A DNA stretch of 64,000 nucleotides. It comes from Pseudarthrobacter oxydans. Its GTDB lineage: Bacteria > Actinomycetota > Actinomycetes > Actinomycetales > Micrococcaceae. Position 1 is the first letter of the stretch, and each line of letters starts with the position of its first letter. The stretch is taken from positions 3,658,001-3,722,000 of the forward strand of contig NZ_CP139438.1 of the NCBI RefSeq assembly GCF_034258515.1. The letters run 5' to 3'. Below are positions 46,735-55,611 of this stretch, piece by piece. The notes under the pieces were generated by a model. That model worked only from the letters and a program-made list of their open reading frames with translations, was not told the DNA's origin and did not search any database. The position numbers were made by a program, and so were the translations under genes.

Positions 46735-48557
46735 GCGCCACGACATTCGGCACCGCCAACGAAGACAACGCCCACCTCAGCAAGAGCGACAGCAGGGCGG
46801 TACGACGGCGCTCGCTGGCGCTGCTGCGGTCACTGATCCGGCCGGTGCGCCTGCGCTTCTGGCTGACCATCGCCATGGTGGTCCTGTCCCAGGCGGCACG
46901 CGTGGCGGGCCCGGCGCTGATCGCCTACGGCATCGACCGCGCACTGCCCGCCCTCCAGGCCGGGGACAACGCGCCCCTGGTGCTCACCGGCGTCGCCTAC
47001 CTCCTCGCGGCCATGGCGACGGCGGGGCTCACGGCCTTGTATGTCACGTCCACCGCCAGGCTGAGCCAGGCCATGCTGCTGGACCTGCGCCTCCGGGTGT
47101 TCCGCCACACCCAGCGGCTGAGCCTGGAGTTCCACGAGAAGTACACCTCCGGCCGGATCATAGCCCGGCAGACGTCGGACCTGGAGGCCCTCCGGGAGCT
47201 CCTGGACTCGGGGGTCAGCTCGCTCGCCTCAGGCGTGCTGTTCATGGTGTTTACTGCAGCCACCGTGTTCGCACTGGACTGGCGGAGCGGGCTGCTGGTG
47301 CTGGCCGCGGGCGTTCCCATGTTCCTCCTGGCCCGCTGGTACCAGAAACACTCCCAGATCGTCTTCCGGGAATCGCGGGTGGTCTCCGCCCGGCTGATTG
47401 TGCATTTCGTGGAAACCATGACAGGCATCCGCGCAGTCAAGGCCTTCCGGAAGGAGCAGGAAAACTCCGGGCTTTACAGCCGGCTCGCCGAGGAATACCG
47501 GCGGGTCACCGTGCGCTCCATCAACCTGAACGGCATCTTCCAGCCCGGGCTGGTGCTGATCGGCAACGTGTGCGTGGCAGTGGTCCTGCTCCTCGGAGGC
47601 TTCCGCGTCCTCGGCGGGGACCTGGAAGTCGGGGTTCTCCTGGCACTCATCCTCTCCACCAAACGGTTCTTCCAGCCGGTGGACCAGATGGCCATGTTCT
47701 ACAACTCGTTCCAGAGTGCCCAGGCCGCGCTCGAAAAGGTCTCGGGGCTCCTCGAGGAGGTGCCTACTGTCCGGCCGCCGAAGAATCCCGTCGCACTGAA
47801 GGACGCCAAGGGTGCAATTGACTTCACGGACGTCGAATTCCGGTACGGAGACGGTCCTGTCATCGTCCCCAACCTGAACCTGCACATCCCTGCTGGGCAA
47901 ACCGTAGCCTTGGTGGGCCAGACGGGAGCAGGGAAATCCACCCTGGCCAAGCTGATAGCCCGTTTCTACGACGTCACGTCGGGTTCGATCACGCTCGACG
48001 GCATCGACCTCCGGAGCCTCGGCACCACTGACCTGCGCCGCAACATTGTCATGGTCACCCAAGAGGCGTTCCTGTTCAGCGGCTCGGTGGCGGACAACAT
48101 CGCATTGGGCCGCCCGGAAGCCTCACGCACCGAGATCGAGGAAGCAGCCAAGGCAGTGGGCGCCCACGACTTCATCATGGAACTTCCCGAGGGCTATGAC
48201 ACCGATGTCAACAAGCGCGGCGGGCGGGTGTCATCCGGTCAGCGGCAGCTCATCAGCTTTGCCAGGGCTTTCCTGGCCCGCCCGGCAGTACTGATCCTGG
48301 ACGAGGCGACCTCCTCGCTGGACATCCCCTCCGAACGGCTGGTGCAGCAGGGCCTTGCCCGCCTCCTCGCGGGCACGGAGGCGGCCAGCCGGACGGCCCT
48401 GATCATCGCCCACCGCCTGTCCACAGTGGAAACCGCGGACAGGGTGCTGGTGGTGCAGGACGGCCGCATCGTGGAGGACGGCAGCCCGGCCGATCTCATT
48501 GGCGGCGGCGGACGCTTTGCTGACCTGCATGGAGCGTGGAAGGACTCACTGGTCTGA
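46731..48557 (+). CDS. ABC exporter half-transporter, subunit 2 (degenerate signature)
   Basis: A 608-residue fused permease/ATPase with six predicted helices. Walker A is GQTGAGKST, Walker [10 protein letters not shown] with the normal catalytic Glu525, and H-loop AHRLSTV. The signature reads VSSGQ at residues 500-504 instead of LSGGQ. Together with Asp506 of subunit 1 this places both deviations in the same composite site, so one ATP site is weak and the other normal. The ATG overlaps the stop of subunit 1. Confidence 0.9.
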   Translation: MSATTFGTANEDNAHLSKSDSRAVRRRSLALLRSLIRPVRLRFWLTIAMVVLSQAARVAGPALIAYGIDRALPALQAGDNAPLVLTGVAYLLAAMATAGLTALYVTSTARLSQAMLLDLRLRVFRHTQRLSLEFHEKYTSGRIIARQTSDLEALRELLDSGVSSLASGVLFMVFTAATVFALDWRSGLLVLAAGVPMFLLARWYQKHSQIVFRESRVVSARLIVHFVETMTGIRAVKAFRKEQENSGLYSRLAEEYRRVTVRSINLNGIFQPGLVLIGNVCVAVVLLLGGFRVLGGDLEVGVLLALILSTKRFFQPVDQMAMFYNSFQSAQAALEKVSGLLEEVPTVRPPKNPVALKDAKGAIDFTDVEFRYGDGPVIVPNLNLHIPAGQTVALVGQTGAGKSTLAKLIARFYDVTSGSITLDGIDLRSLGTTDLRRNIVMVTQEAFLFSGSVADNIALGRPEASRTEIEEAAKAVGAHDFIMELPEGYDTDVNKRGGRVSSGQRQLISFARAFLARPAVLILDEATSSLDIPSERLVQQGLARLLAGTEAASRTALIIAHRLSTVETADRVLVVQDGRIVEDGSPADLIGGGGRFADLHGAWKDSLV

Positions 48558-48661
48558 TCCCGGTCCCCTGCCCCAGCCCGGCCGGCCTTCCTGTCCGGGC
48601 TGAGGATTTCGCATCGGGACCCGGCATCGGCTATCCTTGTAAAGTTGCTTTTGCAGCGGAT

Positions 48662-48738
<77 letters not shown>

Positions 48739-48746
48739 CAACTGAA

Positions 48747-48776
48747 GAGGGTCTCCTTACGGAGGCCCTCTTTTTT
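48747..48776 (+). terminator. Intrinsic terminator of tRNA-Pro
   Basis: GAGGGTCTCC, loop TTAC, GGAGGCCCTC, then six T: nine of ten base pairs and a clear T run, eight bases after the CCA end. Confidence 0.92.
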
Positions 48777-48817
48777 GTTGCCTGGAATCCGGCGCATCGG
48801 TAACTTTTTGGTAAAGG

Positions 48818-48848
48818 AAAAGCCCCGGAGCGGATGCTCCGGGGCTTT
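48818..48848 (-). terminator. Intrinsic terminator of the peptide-precursor gene
   Basis: A 13-bp perfect stem with 4-base loop (AAAGCCCCGGAGC arms). On the minus strand it is followed by TTTTCC, 28 bases after the stop of the small secreted-peptide gene. A stable terminator dedicated to this 75-codon gene supports its being expressed. Confidence 0.85.
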
Positions 48849-48875
48849 CCTCGCCTCCTGTTGTGAGGAAGCTGT

Positions 48876-49103
48876 TTACACCGGGTCAGGCCAGTTGCCC
48901 GTGTAGGTGGTGTAGCTGGTTTCGGTGCTGTTGGCCTTCTTGCCCTTGGTCTCCGTGGAGACGGGATCCGGCCAGTTTCCGGTTCCGGCTACAGCCACTC
49001 GTTCGGTGTCGGCAATGGAACCTGCAGACAGGACAGCCGGAGCCGCCGCAGAAAACGCTAAGGCCCCAGCCAAGGCGGCTGCAGCTGCAATCTTCTTCAA
49101 CAT
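48876..49103 (-). CDS. Secreted peptide precursor with two copies of TGNWPDPV (candidate pheromone)
   Basis: A 75-residue protein: MLKK, then a hydrophobic Ala-rich core (to about residue 26) forming a signal peptide, a short spacer, and the octapeptide TGNWPDPV at residues 41-48 and again at 68-75, where it is the very C-terminus. STET follows the first copy (49-52) and recurs at 59-62. The two octapeptides are encoded by different codons at six of eight positions. TGAGGA lies seven bases before the ATG, and a dedicated terminator follows. It is divergent from a helix-turn-helix/TPR regulator. I recognise no family. A secreted signal peptide precursor read by the neighbouring regulator is the best inference; an ordinary small exported protein is the alternative. 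Confidence 0.8.
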   Translation of the reverse strand: MLKKIAAAAALAGALAFSAAAPAVLSAGSIADTERVAVAGTGNWPDPVSTETKGKKANSTETSYTTYTGNWPDPV

Positions 49104-49161
49104 ATAAGTTCCTCAATACGAGTCGGATTCGTTACAAAGCCAGCACTGTCCTTGTTGACAT

Positions 49162-49175
49162 ACATTGTAAAATGT
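49162..49175. promoter_or_regulatory. Palindrome in the divergent peptide/regulator promoter region
   Basis: ACATT-GTAA-AATGT, a 5-bp perfect inverted repeat, lies 59 bp before the peptide start and 57 bp before the regulator start. On the minus strand it includes TACAAT, with TTGACA 19 bases further up (49189-49194), a plausible peptide promoter. It is the best candidate operator for the regulator. Confidence 0.4.
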
Positions 49176-49231
49176 TTTCCACAGCGGCTGTCAAGCGCCA
49201 ATGGGAAACCTGTGGAGAAAGGAGGAGTCCT

Positions 49232-50497
49232 GTGGGCAACGGATTCGGGGAGAAGCTCCGGGCGGAGAGGCTCGATCGGGGGCTGACACAGGCGGAACTG
49301 GGCAAGGACCTGTATTCACCCAGCTACATTTCCCTACTCGAAACAGGCCGCAGGGAACCAACTGCGGAGGTCATTGAAGAACTGGCACGCAGGCTGGAGC
49401 TTGCACCGAAGGCCTTGGAGGCATGGAGCCAGCCCATCTCGGTCAGCGACGCCGAGTACGTACTTGCAGGGCTCTACGCCCGCCAGGCCTGGGACCTGAG
49501 GGACTATCCCCTCGCCGCCAGCCATGCGGCTTCAGCAGCGCAGATAGCCCTGGACGGACGAAACACCAGCGCCTGGTGGAACATGAGCTACATGCAGGCC
49601 GAGTGCCTGCTGAAGCATGGCGACCTGCTGGAGTGCAGGGAGCTTGTGGAAAGGCTGCTCGAGCACCCGATGGCCAGGGAATCCGTGGGGCTGGGCGCGC
49701 GTGCCCGGCAGATGCTCGCGGTTGTGTGCCAGCGCCAGGGCCAGCTGACGGCTGCCGTGGAGCATGCAACGGAGGCAGTGGCCTTCGCGGAGCAGTTGCC
49801 CAGGGGCTCAGTGATCACCATCGGCGCGCTCCGGGCCCTGATCGGTGCGTTGGCCGAAAGCGGCCGCCTCAATGAGGCGTGGAAGTACTGCCAGGAATTG
49901 CTCGCCCAGGTGGATGAGCACGCGATGTCCCAGCTGGCCGGCGAGGTGGCCTGGGTCATCGGCAATGTGGCGTTTATGCGCCACGACTATGTGGAGGGCG
50001 TCAAACACCACGAACGGGCAGCGAAACTGCTGTCACCGGCAAATGACATCGAGCTGTGGGCCCGTTTCAATAAAGCGTCCGCCGCGGTACGGCTGTCCTC
50101 CGGAATTGTGGAGCCTGAAACGCTGTCATCCATTGAGCGGGCCGAGCTTGCTTTTTCAATCGTCAGCGGCACCAAGAGTGATGAGCTGGAAGTTGCCTTC
50201 ATCCGCGCCCGGTGGCTGTACCTGACCGGGGACATCGTTGCCGCCGTCGAGAAGCTCCGGGAAATCCATGCCGAGCGGGACAACCTTGCGAAGCACACCG
50301 CCGGGGAAGTGTCTTTGCTGCTGGGGAAGTCCCTTAAGGCCGCGGGCGAAGCAGAAGAAGCCCTGGTGCACCTCGAAGAAGCGCAGAAAGCCTTCAGCGC
50401 CGCGGGAGCCGCTGACCGCGTCCAGCAGGCAATGGACGCGGTCCTGGAAATAAAGCTGGCCCAGCGGCGCGCCGCGGCCGCTGCCAAGGCAAGCTAG
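49232..50497 (+). CDS. XRE helix-turn-helix/TPR regulator (RRNPP-like receptor candidate)
   Basis: A 421-residue protein. Residues 1-60 form an XRE helix-turn-helix (LTQAELGKDLYSPSYISLLE, then GRREPTAEVIEELARRLEL). The remaining 360 residues are helical repeats of the TPR type (YARQAWDLRDYPLAASHAAS, LVERLLEHP, AVEHATEAVAFAEQ, GEAEEALVHLEEAQKAFSAAG). This is the layout of Rgg/PlcR/PrgX-type receptors that bind a short peptide in the TPR cavity. The GTG at 49232 is fixed by AAAGGAGG six bases upstream, one of the strongest ribosome-binding sites in the window. Its divergent neighbour is the repeat-peptide precursor. Confidence 0.85.
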   Translation: MGNGFGEKLRAERLDRGLTQAELGKDLYSPSYISLLETGRREPTAEVIEELARRLELAPKALEAWSQPISVSDAEYVLAGLYARQAWDLRDYPLAASHAASAAQIALDGRNTSAWWNMSYMQAECLLKHGDLLECRELVERLLEHPMARESVGLGARARQMLAVVCQRQGQLTAAVEHATEAVAFAEQLPRGSVITIGALRALIGALAESGRLNEAWKYCQELLAQVDEHAMSQLAGEVAWVIGNVAFMRHDYVEGVKHHERAAKLLSPANDIELWARFNKASAAVRLSSGIVEPETLSSIERAELAFSIVSGTKSDELEVAFIRARWLYLTGDIVAAVEKLREIHAERDNLAKHTAGEVSLLLGKSLKAAGEAEEALVHLEEAQKAFSAAGAADRVQQAMDAVLEIKLAQRRAAAAAKAS

Positions 50498-50533
50498 CCG
50501 GCACGCCGTTCGCCGGGAGCCGCTGGGGCTCCG

Positions 50534-51472
50534 TCAGGCGAAGGTTTTCCCCGTGAGTTTCTCGTACGCCTCAACGTAGCGGCTGCGGGTGCGTTCGATG
50601 ACCTCGGCCGGCAGGGCCGGCGGAGGGGTGTCCGAGGACCTGTCCCAGCCCGATTCGTCCGATGTGAGCCAATCCCGGACGTACTGCTTGTCAAAGGAAG
50701 GCTGCGCACTGCCCGGCTGGTATGTTGCGGCGTCCCAGAACCGTGAGGAATCCGGTGTCAGGACCTCGTCGCCAAGCGTGATCGACCCCGAAACGGCGTC
50801 GTAGCCGAATTCCACTTTGGTGTCTGCCAGGATGATGCCACGCTCCCGGGCGATCTTTTCGGCCGTGGAGTAGATCTTCAAGGTGAGCTCGCTCAGGCGT
50901 CCAGCGATGTCGTCGCCCACCATGGCCACCACGGCGTCGTAGGTGATGTTCTCGTCGTGCTTCCCCACCTCCGCCTTGGCCGAGGGTGTGAAGATGGCGT
51001 GGTCCAGGCGCGAACCGTCCACCAGCCCCTCCGGCAGCGGAATGCTGCACACGGTCCCCGAAGCTTTGTATTCCTCCAGGCCGGAGCCGGTGAGATAGCC
51101 GCGGGCGATGCATTCCACCGGAAACATGTCCAGCTTCTTGCAGATCATGGCCCGGCCCTCCACCGCGGCGGGGACGCCGTCCTCCACGGTGGATCCCAGT
51201 ACGTGGTGTTCCACGTCCAGCTGGTCAAACCACCACAGGCTCAACTGGGTGAGGATGCGCCCCTTGTCCGGAATCCCGCTGGACAGGACATGGTCAAACG
51301 CGCTGATCCGGTCGCTGGCCACCACCAGCACACAGTCCTGGCCGACGCGCTGCAGGATGGACTCGTCCGCCGGCTCGTACAGGTCCCTGACTTTCCCCGA
51401 GTAGACATGGGTCCATCCGGGCAGTTCGGGGGCCGTGGTGCTGAAACCGCGGGATGCTGGAACGTTGCTCAT
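50534..51472 (-). CDS. purC: SAICAR synthase (phosphoribosylaminoimidazole-succinocarboxamide synthase)
   Basis: Joins CAIR and aspartate using ATP in purine synthesis. The 312-residue protein is of the long type (about 300), with YSGKVRDLYE at the nucleotide-binding end, ASDRISAFDHVL, RGYLTGSGLEEYKASG and LADTKVEFGYD. The ATG at 51472 lies one base after the purD stop, so the two are co-transcribed in the order purD-purC. Confidence 0.96.
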   Translation of the reverse strand: MSNVPASRGFSTTAPELPGWTHVYSGKVRDLYEPADESILQRVGQDCVLVVASDRISAFDHVLSSGIPDKGRILTQLSLWWFDQLDVEHHVLGSTVEDGVPAAVEGRAMICKKLDMFPVECIARGYLTGSGLEEYKASGTVCSIPLPEGLVDGSRLDHAIFTPSAKAEVGKHDENITYDAVVAMVGDDIAGRLSELTLKIYSTAEKIARERGIILADTKVEFGYDAVSGSITLGDEVLTPDSSRFWDAATYQPGSAQPSFDKQYVRDWLTSDESGWDRSSDTPPPALPAEVIERTRSRYVEAYEKLTGKTFA

Positions 51473-51473
51473 G

Positions 51474-52790
51474 CTAGGCCTTCGTCTCGGTCCGGTGGAG
51501 GGATGCACTGGCATTAAAGGGGACCTTCACTTCCCCGCGGGCGGCCTTGCCGCCGATGTCCGTACGGAACTGCGCGCCATCGAGCTGAATCAGTTCCACG
51601 CCGTCGTACGCTCTTTCACGCGCCTCCACCAGGTCGCTGCCCAGCGCGACGACGGCGAGCACGCGTCCGCCGGCGGACACCACTTTACCGTCCTCGTCGA
51701 AGGAGGTGCCGGCGTGGATGATGTGTACGCCTTCCAGTTCCTCCGCCTTCTTGAGCCCGCGGATTCGGTCCCCGGTGCGCGGAGTGTCCGGGTAGTTTTC
51801 GGACGCAATGACGACGGCGACGGCAGTTTCCTTCGCCCACCGCAGCTCTTCTGCCTTGTCCAGTTCGCCCTTGGCGGCTGCCAGCAGCAGGGCGCCAAGG
51901 GGCGTCTTCAGCCGGGCGAGGACGGCCTGGGTCTCCGGGTCGCCGAAACGGACGTTGAATTCGATGACGCGGGTGCCGCGCGAGGTGAGGGCCAGCCCCA
52001 CGAACAGTACGCCGACAAACGGGGTGCCGCGGCTGGCCATTTCGTTGACGGTGGGCTGGGCAACGCGGTCGAGAACTTCCTGGACCAGGCCCTCGGGCGC
52101 CCATTCCAGCGGAGTGTACGCGCCCATGCCCCCGGTGTTGGGGCCTTCGTCGTTGTCGAAGATCCGCTTGAAGTCCTGTGCCGGGGAAAGTGCCACGGTG
52201 TTGTGTCCGTCGCAAAGAACGAACAGGGACACCTCGGGCCCGTCCAGGAACTCCTCGATGACAACCGAGCCGCCGGCTTCGAAGCAGGACTGCGCGTGAG
52301 CCAGGGCTTCCTCGCGGTTCGTGGTGACAACCACGCCCTTGCCCGCGGCCAGGCCGTCATCCTTCACCACGTAGGGGGCGCCGAAGGTGTCCAGGGCCGA
52401 GGCGGCTTCCTCCGCGTTGGTGGCCACCATGGCCATGGCCGTGGGCACTCCGGCTTCCGCCATGATTTCCTTGGCGAAAGCCTTGGAGGCCTCAAGCTGT
52501 GCGGCCGCCTTGCTGGGGCCGAACACGGGGATCCCGGCCTCGCGGACAGCGTCGGACACACCTGCTGCGAGCGGCGCCTCGGGACCCACCACCACCAGGT
52601 CCACGGCGAGCTTGGTGGCCAGGGCGGCGACGGCGTCGGGATCGTTGGCGTTGATGCTGTGGGTCGGGACCAGCTTGCTGATGCCGGCGTTGCCGGGAGC
52701 TGAGTGGACCTCGGACACGTTGGGATCGGCGAGCAGGGAGCGGACAATGGCGTGTTCGCGGCCTCCGGGGCCGATGACGAGTACCTTCAC
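51474..52790 (-). CDS. purD: Phosphoribosylamine-glycine ligase (GAR synthetase)
   Basis: ATP-grasp enzyme of the second purine step. The 438-residue protein begins KVLVIGPGGREHAIV, has the ATP-grasp segment PYVVKDDGLAAGKGVVV, the metal-binding VIEEFLDGPEVSLF, and RVIEFNVRFGDPETQ. The GTG at 52790 gives this normal N-terminus; earlier in-frame codons would add an unusual leader. It is divergent from the molybdopterin oxidoreductase gene across 125 bp, in which I see no riboswitch. Confidence 0.96.
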   Translation of the reverse strand: MKVLVIGPGGREHAIVRSLLADPNVSEVHSAPGNAGISKLVPTHSINANDPDAVAALATKLAVDLVVVGPEAPLAAGVSDAVREAGIPVFGPSKAAAQLEASKAFAKEIMAEAGVPTAMAMVATNAEEAASALDTFGAPYVVKDDGLAAGKGVVVTTNREEALAHAQSCFEAGGSVVIEEFLDGPEVSLFVLCDGHNTVALSPAQDFKRIFDNDEGPNTGGMGAYTPLEWAPEGLVQEVLDRVAQPTVNEMASRGTPFVGVLFVGLALTSRGTRVIEFNVRFGDPETQAVLARLKTPLGALLLAAAKGELDKAEELRWAKETAVAVVIASENYPDTPRTGDRIRGLKKAEELEGVHIIHAGTSFDEDGKVVSAGGRVLAVVALGSDLVEARERAYDGVELIQLDGAQFRTDIGGKAARGEVKVPFNASASLHRTETKA

Positions 52791-52915
52791 AGTCTCCAAG
52801 GGTACTTCGTGCACCCTGCCCGTTCCTAAGCTGTGTCGGCGGATCAATTCGGCGGTTCTTTCCGGTAGAGGGCCGCCGCGACAATCCGCGGCCCGCGCCG
52901 CTCCGAATCCTCATC

Positions 52916-54490
52916 ATGAAGAAGCTGAGGAACTCGCCCAAAGGACCCACTGCCATGGCCGCGCTGGCAGGCGCGGTGGCAGCCGCCGTCGTCCTCGCCG
53001 TGGCCGAACTGCTCGGCGCGTTCTTCACCGCCCGCGCCACACCGCTGATCGCCCTGGGATCGACCTTCATCGACTTCACGCCGCCCTGGCTGAAGGACTT
53101 CGCCATCGCTACTTTCGGCACCAATGACAAAGCCGCACTGTTCGCGGGCATGGGCCTGACCATTGCCGTGCTGGCATGCGTCCTGGGCGTGGTGGCCTAC
53201 CGGCGCTGGGCATTGGGCGTGCTGGGGGTCCTGGCCATGGGAGCGGTCATCGTCGCCAGCGTGGTGACCCGGGCAGGCGTCGCGCCGGCTGATGCCCTTC
53301 CCTCGGTAGCGGGCACCTTTGCCGGCCTGGCCGCCCTGCGGCTGCTGATGAACCGCATGCCGCGGCAGGCGGCGTGGCCCGAAGCCCCCGCGAAGGCCGC
53401 TGAGCCTGACGGACACCCGGGGACCAGCCGTCGGCGGTTCTTCGCGGCAGCGGGGATCACCGCGGCTGCTGCCGGTTTGGCCGCCACCGGAGGCCGGCTG
53501 CTGGGCGCGGCCCGCAGCAACATCCTCCAGGCACGGGACGCCCTGAAGCTGCCCGCCCCGGCCAAGGCGGCGCCGGCCGTTCCCGCCGGCGTCCAGTCAC
53601 CGGTACCCGGAGTTGCGCCGTGGCTGACGCCCAACGGGGAGTTCTACCGCATTGATACAGCGCTGAGCATCCCCGAAATCGACGTGGACAGCTGGGAGCT
53701 CCGGGTCCACGGCCTGGTGGAGGAGGAGGTCCGCCTCACCTTCCAAGACCTGCTCGACGCCGACCTGATCGAGTCCCACGTCACCCTCACCTGCGTGTCC
53801 AATCCCGTGGGCGGAAACCTGGCCGGCAACGCGAAATGGCTGGGCCTGCCGCTGCGGGAGGTCCTGAAGCGGGCAAGGCCCAAGGACGGCGCAGACATGG
53901 TGCTGTCCACGTCCGTTGACGGCTTCAGCGCCTCCACGCCGCTGGAGGTGCTGCAGGACGACCGGGACGCGATGCTGGCCATCGGCATGAATGGCGAGCC
54001 CCTGCCGCTGGAGCACGGCTATCCCGTGCGGATGGTGGTTCCGGGCCTGTACGGCTTTGTCTCCGCCACCAAGTGGGTGGTGGACCTCGAAGTGACCCGG
54101 TTCGCCGACAGCAAGGCCTACTGGACCGAGCGAGGCTGGTCCGAACGCGGCCCCATCAAGACCATGGCCCGCGTGGACGTCCCCAAGTCCTTCGCCAAGG
54201 TCCCCGCAGGAAGAGTGGCCGTGGGCGGCACCGCCTGGGCCCAGACGCGCGGCATCACCAAAGTGGAGATCCAGGTGGACGACGGCGATTGGGCGGCCGC
54301 GGATCTTTCCGCAGAGGCTTCCCTGGTTACCTGGCGCCAGTGGTCCTACCAGTGGGACGCGACCCCCGGCCCGCACTACATCAAGGTCCGTGCCACCGAC
54401 GGGTCCGGCGAAGTGCAGACGGACCGGCGCGCGGACCCCGTTCCCGACGGCGCGTCCGGCTGGCAGTCCGTGATGGTCACGGTCGAGTAG
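52916..54490 (+). CDS. Membrane-anchored molybdopterin oxidoreductase (sulfite oxidase/YedY superfamily)
   Basis: A 524-residue protein with about four N-terminal helices (residues 12-145), an internal twin-arginine-like SRRRFF at 171-176 followed by another hydrophobic stretch, and an extracytoplasmic molybdenum-cofactor domain. The cofactor cysteine is Cys293 in LTCVSNPVGGN. The C-terminal Mo-co dimerisation domain (GTAWAQTRGITKVEIQVDDG) follows. The membrane-fused form is common in actinobacteria. Electron partner and substrate are unknown. A Tat motif in the middle of the chain is consistent with Tat-dependent placement of the cofactor domain. Confidence 0.88.
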   Translation: MKKLRNSPKGPTAMAALAGAVAAAVVLAVAELLGAFFTARATPLIALGSTFIDFTPPWLKDFAIATFGTNDKAALFAGMGLTIAVLACVLGVVAYRRWALGVLGVLAMGAVIVASVVTRAGVAPADALPSVAGTFAGLAALRLLMNRMPRQAAWPEAPAKAAEPDGHPGTSRRRFFAAAGITAAAAGLAATGGRLLGAARSNILQARDALKLPAPAKAAPAVPAGVQSPVPGVAPWLTPNGEFYRIDTALSIPEIDVDSWELRVHGLVEEEVRLTFQDLLDADLIESHVTLTCVSNPVGGNLAGNAKWLGLPLREVLKRARPKDGADMVLSTSVDGFSASTPLEVLQDDRDAMLAIGMNGEPLPLEHGYPVRMVVPGLYGFVSATKWVVDLEVTRFADSKAYWTERGWSERGPIKTMARVDVPKSFAKVPAGRVAVGGTAWAQTRGITKVEIQVDDGDWAAADLSAEASLVTWRQWSYQWDATPGPHYIKVRATDGSGEVQTDRRADPVPDGASGWQSVMVTVE

Positions 54491-54536
54491 GGCGGCCTTC
54501 CGCCGCATTCCATCAGGCGGCCCCTAGACTGGCACC

Positions 54537-55553
54537 ATGCCGCACAACCCGCATGCCACCTTTACCGTGGACTCCGCAGTGGAACTGGCCGTGATCGAAC
54601 GGAGCGGTTTTGTGGAGTCGCGGCACATCGGTTCTGCCGTGCTCCTGGCTGCGGACGGGTCCGTGGTTACTGAGCTGGGCGACATCAACACCCCGATTTT
54701 CGCCAGGTCCACGCTGAAGCCGTTCCAGGCCCTGGCATCCATGCAGTCCGGCGTCCCGCTGCGGGGCGCGCAGGTGGCGGTGGCCTGTGGCAGCCATACC
54801 GGTTCCCTGGACCACATGGATGTCGTGGAAGGAATGCTCAAGGCAGCCGGGGTCCGCGAGGACCAGCTCCAATGCCCGGAGGCCTGGCCCCAGGACGAGA
54901 CGGCCCGCAACTGGCTGGTGCGGTCAGAGCGGGGAAAATCCAGGCTTGCCTGCAACTGTTCCGGCAAGCACGCGGCCTTCCTCTGGGCATGCACCGAAAA
55001 CGGCTGGGATACCCACAGCTACCTTGAGCCCAACCACCCGCTGCAGCAGCGGGTGCGCACCGTCATCGAGGAATACACGGGCGAGAAGATCGCCCACCTG
55101 GGCATCGATGGCTGCGGCGCTCCGGTGGCGGCAGTTTCCCTCAAGGGACTGGCCAGGGGGTACTCGCTGCTGGCGAAAGCCCCGGGCGACCAGAGCTTCA
55201 GCGCCCGGGCTGCCACCATTGCAACGTCCATGCTGGACTACCCCTGGGCGGTCCAGGGACGGGGCGAGGCCAACACACTGGTCATGGACGAGCTGGAGAT
55301 CATCGCGAAGATCGGTGCGGAAGGCGTCCTGGCCATGGCCACCCCACAGGGTGTTTCCGTAGCCGTGAAGATCCTGGACGGGAACGTCCGTGCCACCTCA
55401 CTGGTGGCCTTGACCCTCCTGGCCGCGGCCGGTGCAGTGGAGATTCCCGGGGTTGCCAGCGTGTTGGAAAAAGTGGTTGACCCTGTGCTGGGCGGCGGAA
55501 AACCTGTTGGCAAAATTCGGCTGGGTCCCGCAGTGTCGGCGCTGCTGGACTAG
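54537..55553 (+). CDS. Asparaginase (Rhizobium etli asparaginase II type)
   Basis: A 338-residue protein of the third asparaginase class, unrelated to E. coli AnsA/AnsB. The catalytic Ser-x-x-Lys is in RSTLKPFQAL, and SGKHAAFLWAC and LGIDGCGAPV give the conserved Lys and cysteines that bind zinc in the family. It converts asparagine to aspartate and ammonia. No Shine-Dalgarno is evident; TAGACT ends six bases before the ATG, indicating a leaderless transcript. A sterol-carrier-type gene follows. Confidence 0.88.
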   Translation: MPHNPHATFTVDSAVELAVIERSGFVESRHIGSAVLLAADGSVVTELGDINTPIFARSTLKPFQALASMQSGVPLRGAQVAVACGSHTGSLDHMDVVEGMLKAAGVREDQLQCPEAWPQDETARNWLVRSERGKSRLACNCSGKHAAFLWACTENGWDTHSYLEPNHPLQQRVRTVIEEYTGEKIAHLGIDGCGAPVAAVSLKGLARGYSLLAKAPGDQSFSARAATIATSMLDYPWAVQGRGEANTLVMDELEIIAKIGAEGVLAMATPQGVSVAVKILDGNVRATSLVALTLLAAAGAVEIPGVASVLEKVVDPVLGGGKPVGKIRLGPAVSALLD

Positions 55554-55611
55554 GCTCCTGCCGCTCGAAGTTCTCCTTATCGCCAACCCCAACGTGAAGG
55601 AAGCCGGATCC

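Noticed and set aside
48863..49231. Extension of the XRE-TPR gene upstream through the peptide gene
   Set aside because: The frame is open by chance; the GTG at 49232 has a perfect AAAGGAGG ribosome-binding site, and the helix-turn-helix starts directly after it.
52791..52915. Purine riboswitch or PurR-type site upstream of purD
   Set aside because: The 125-bp gap shows no aptamer-like three-way junction and no clear palindrome.
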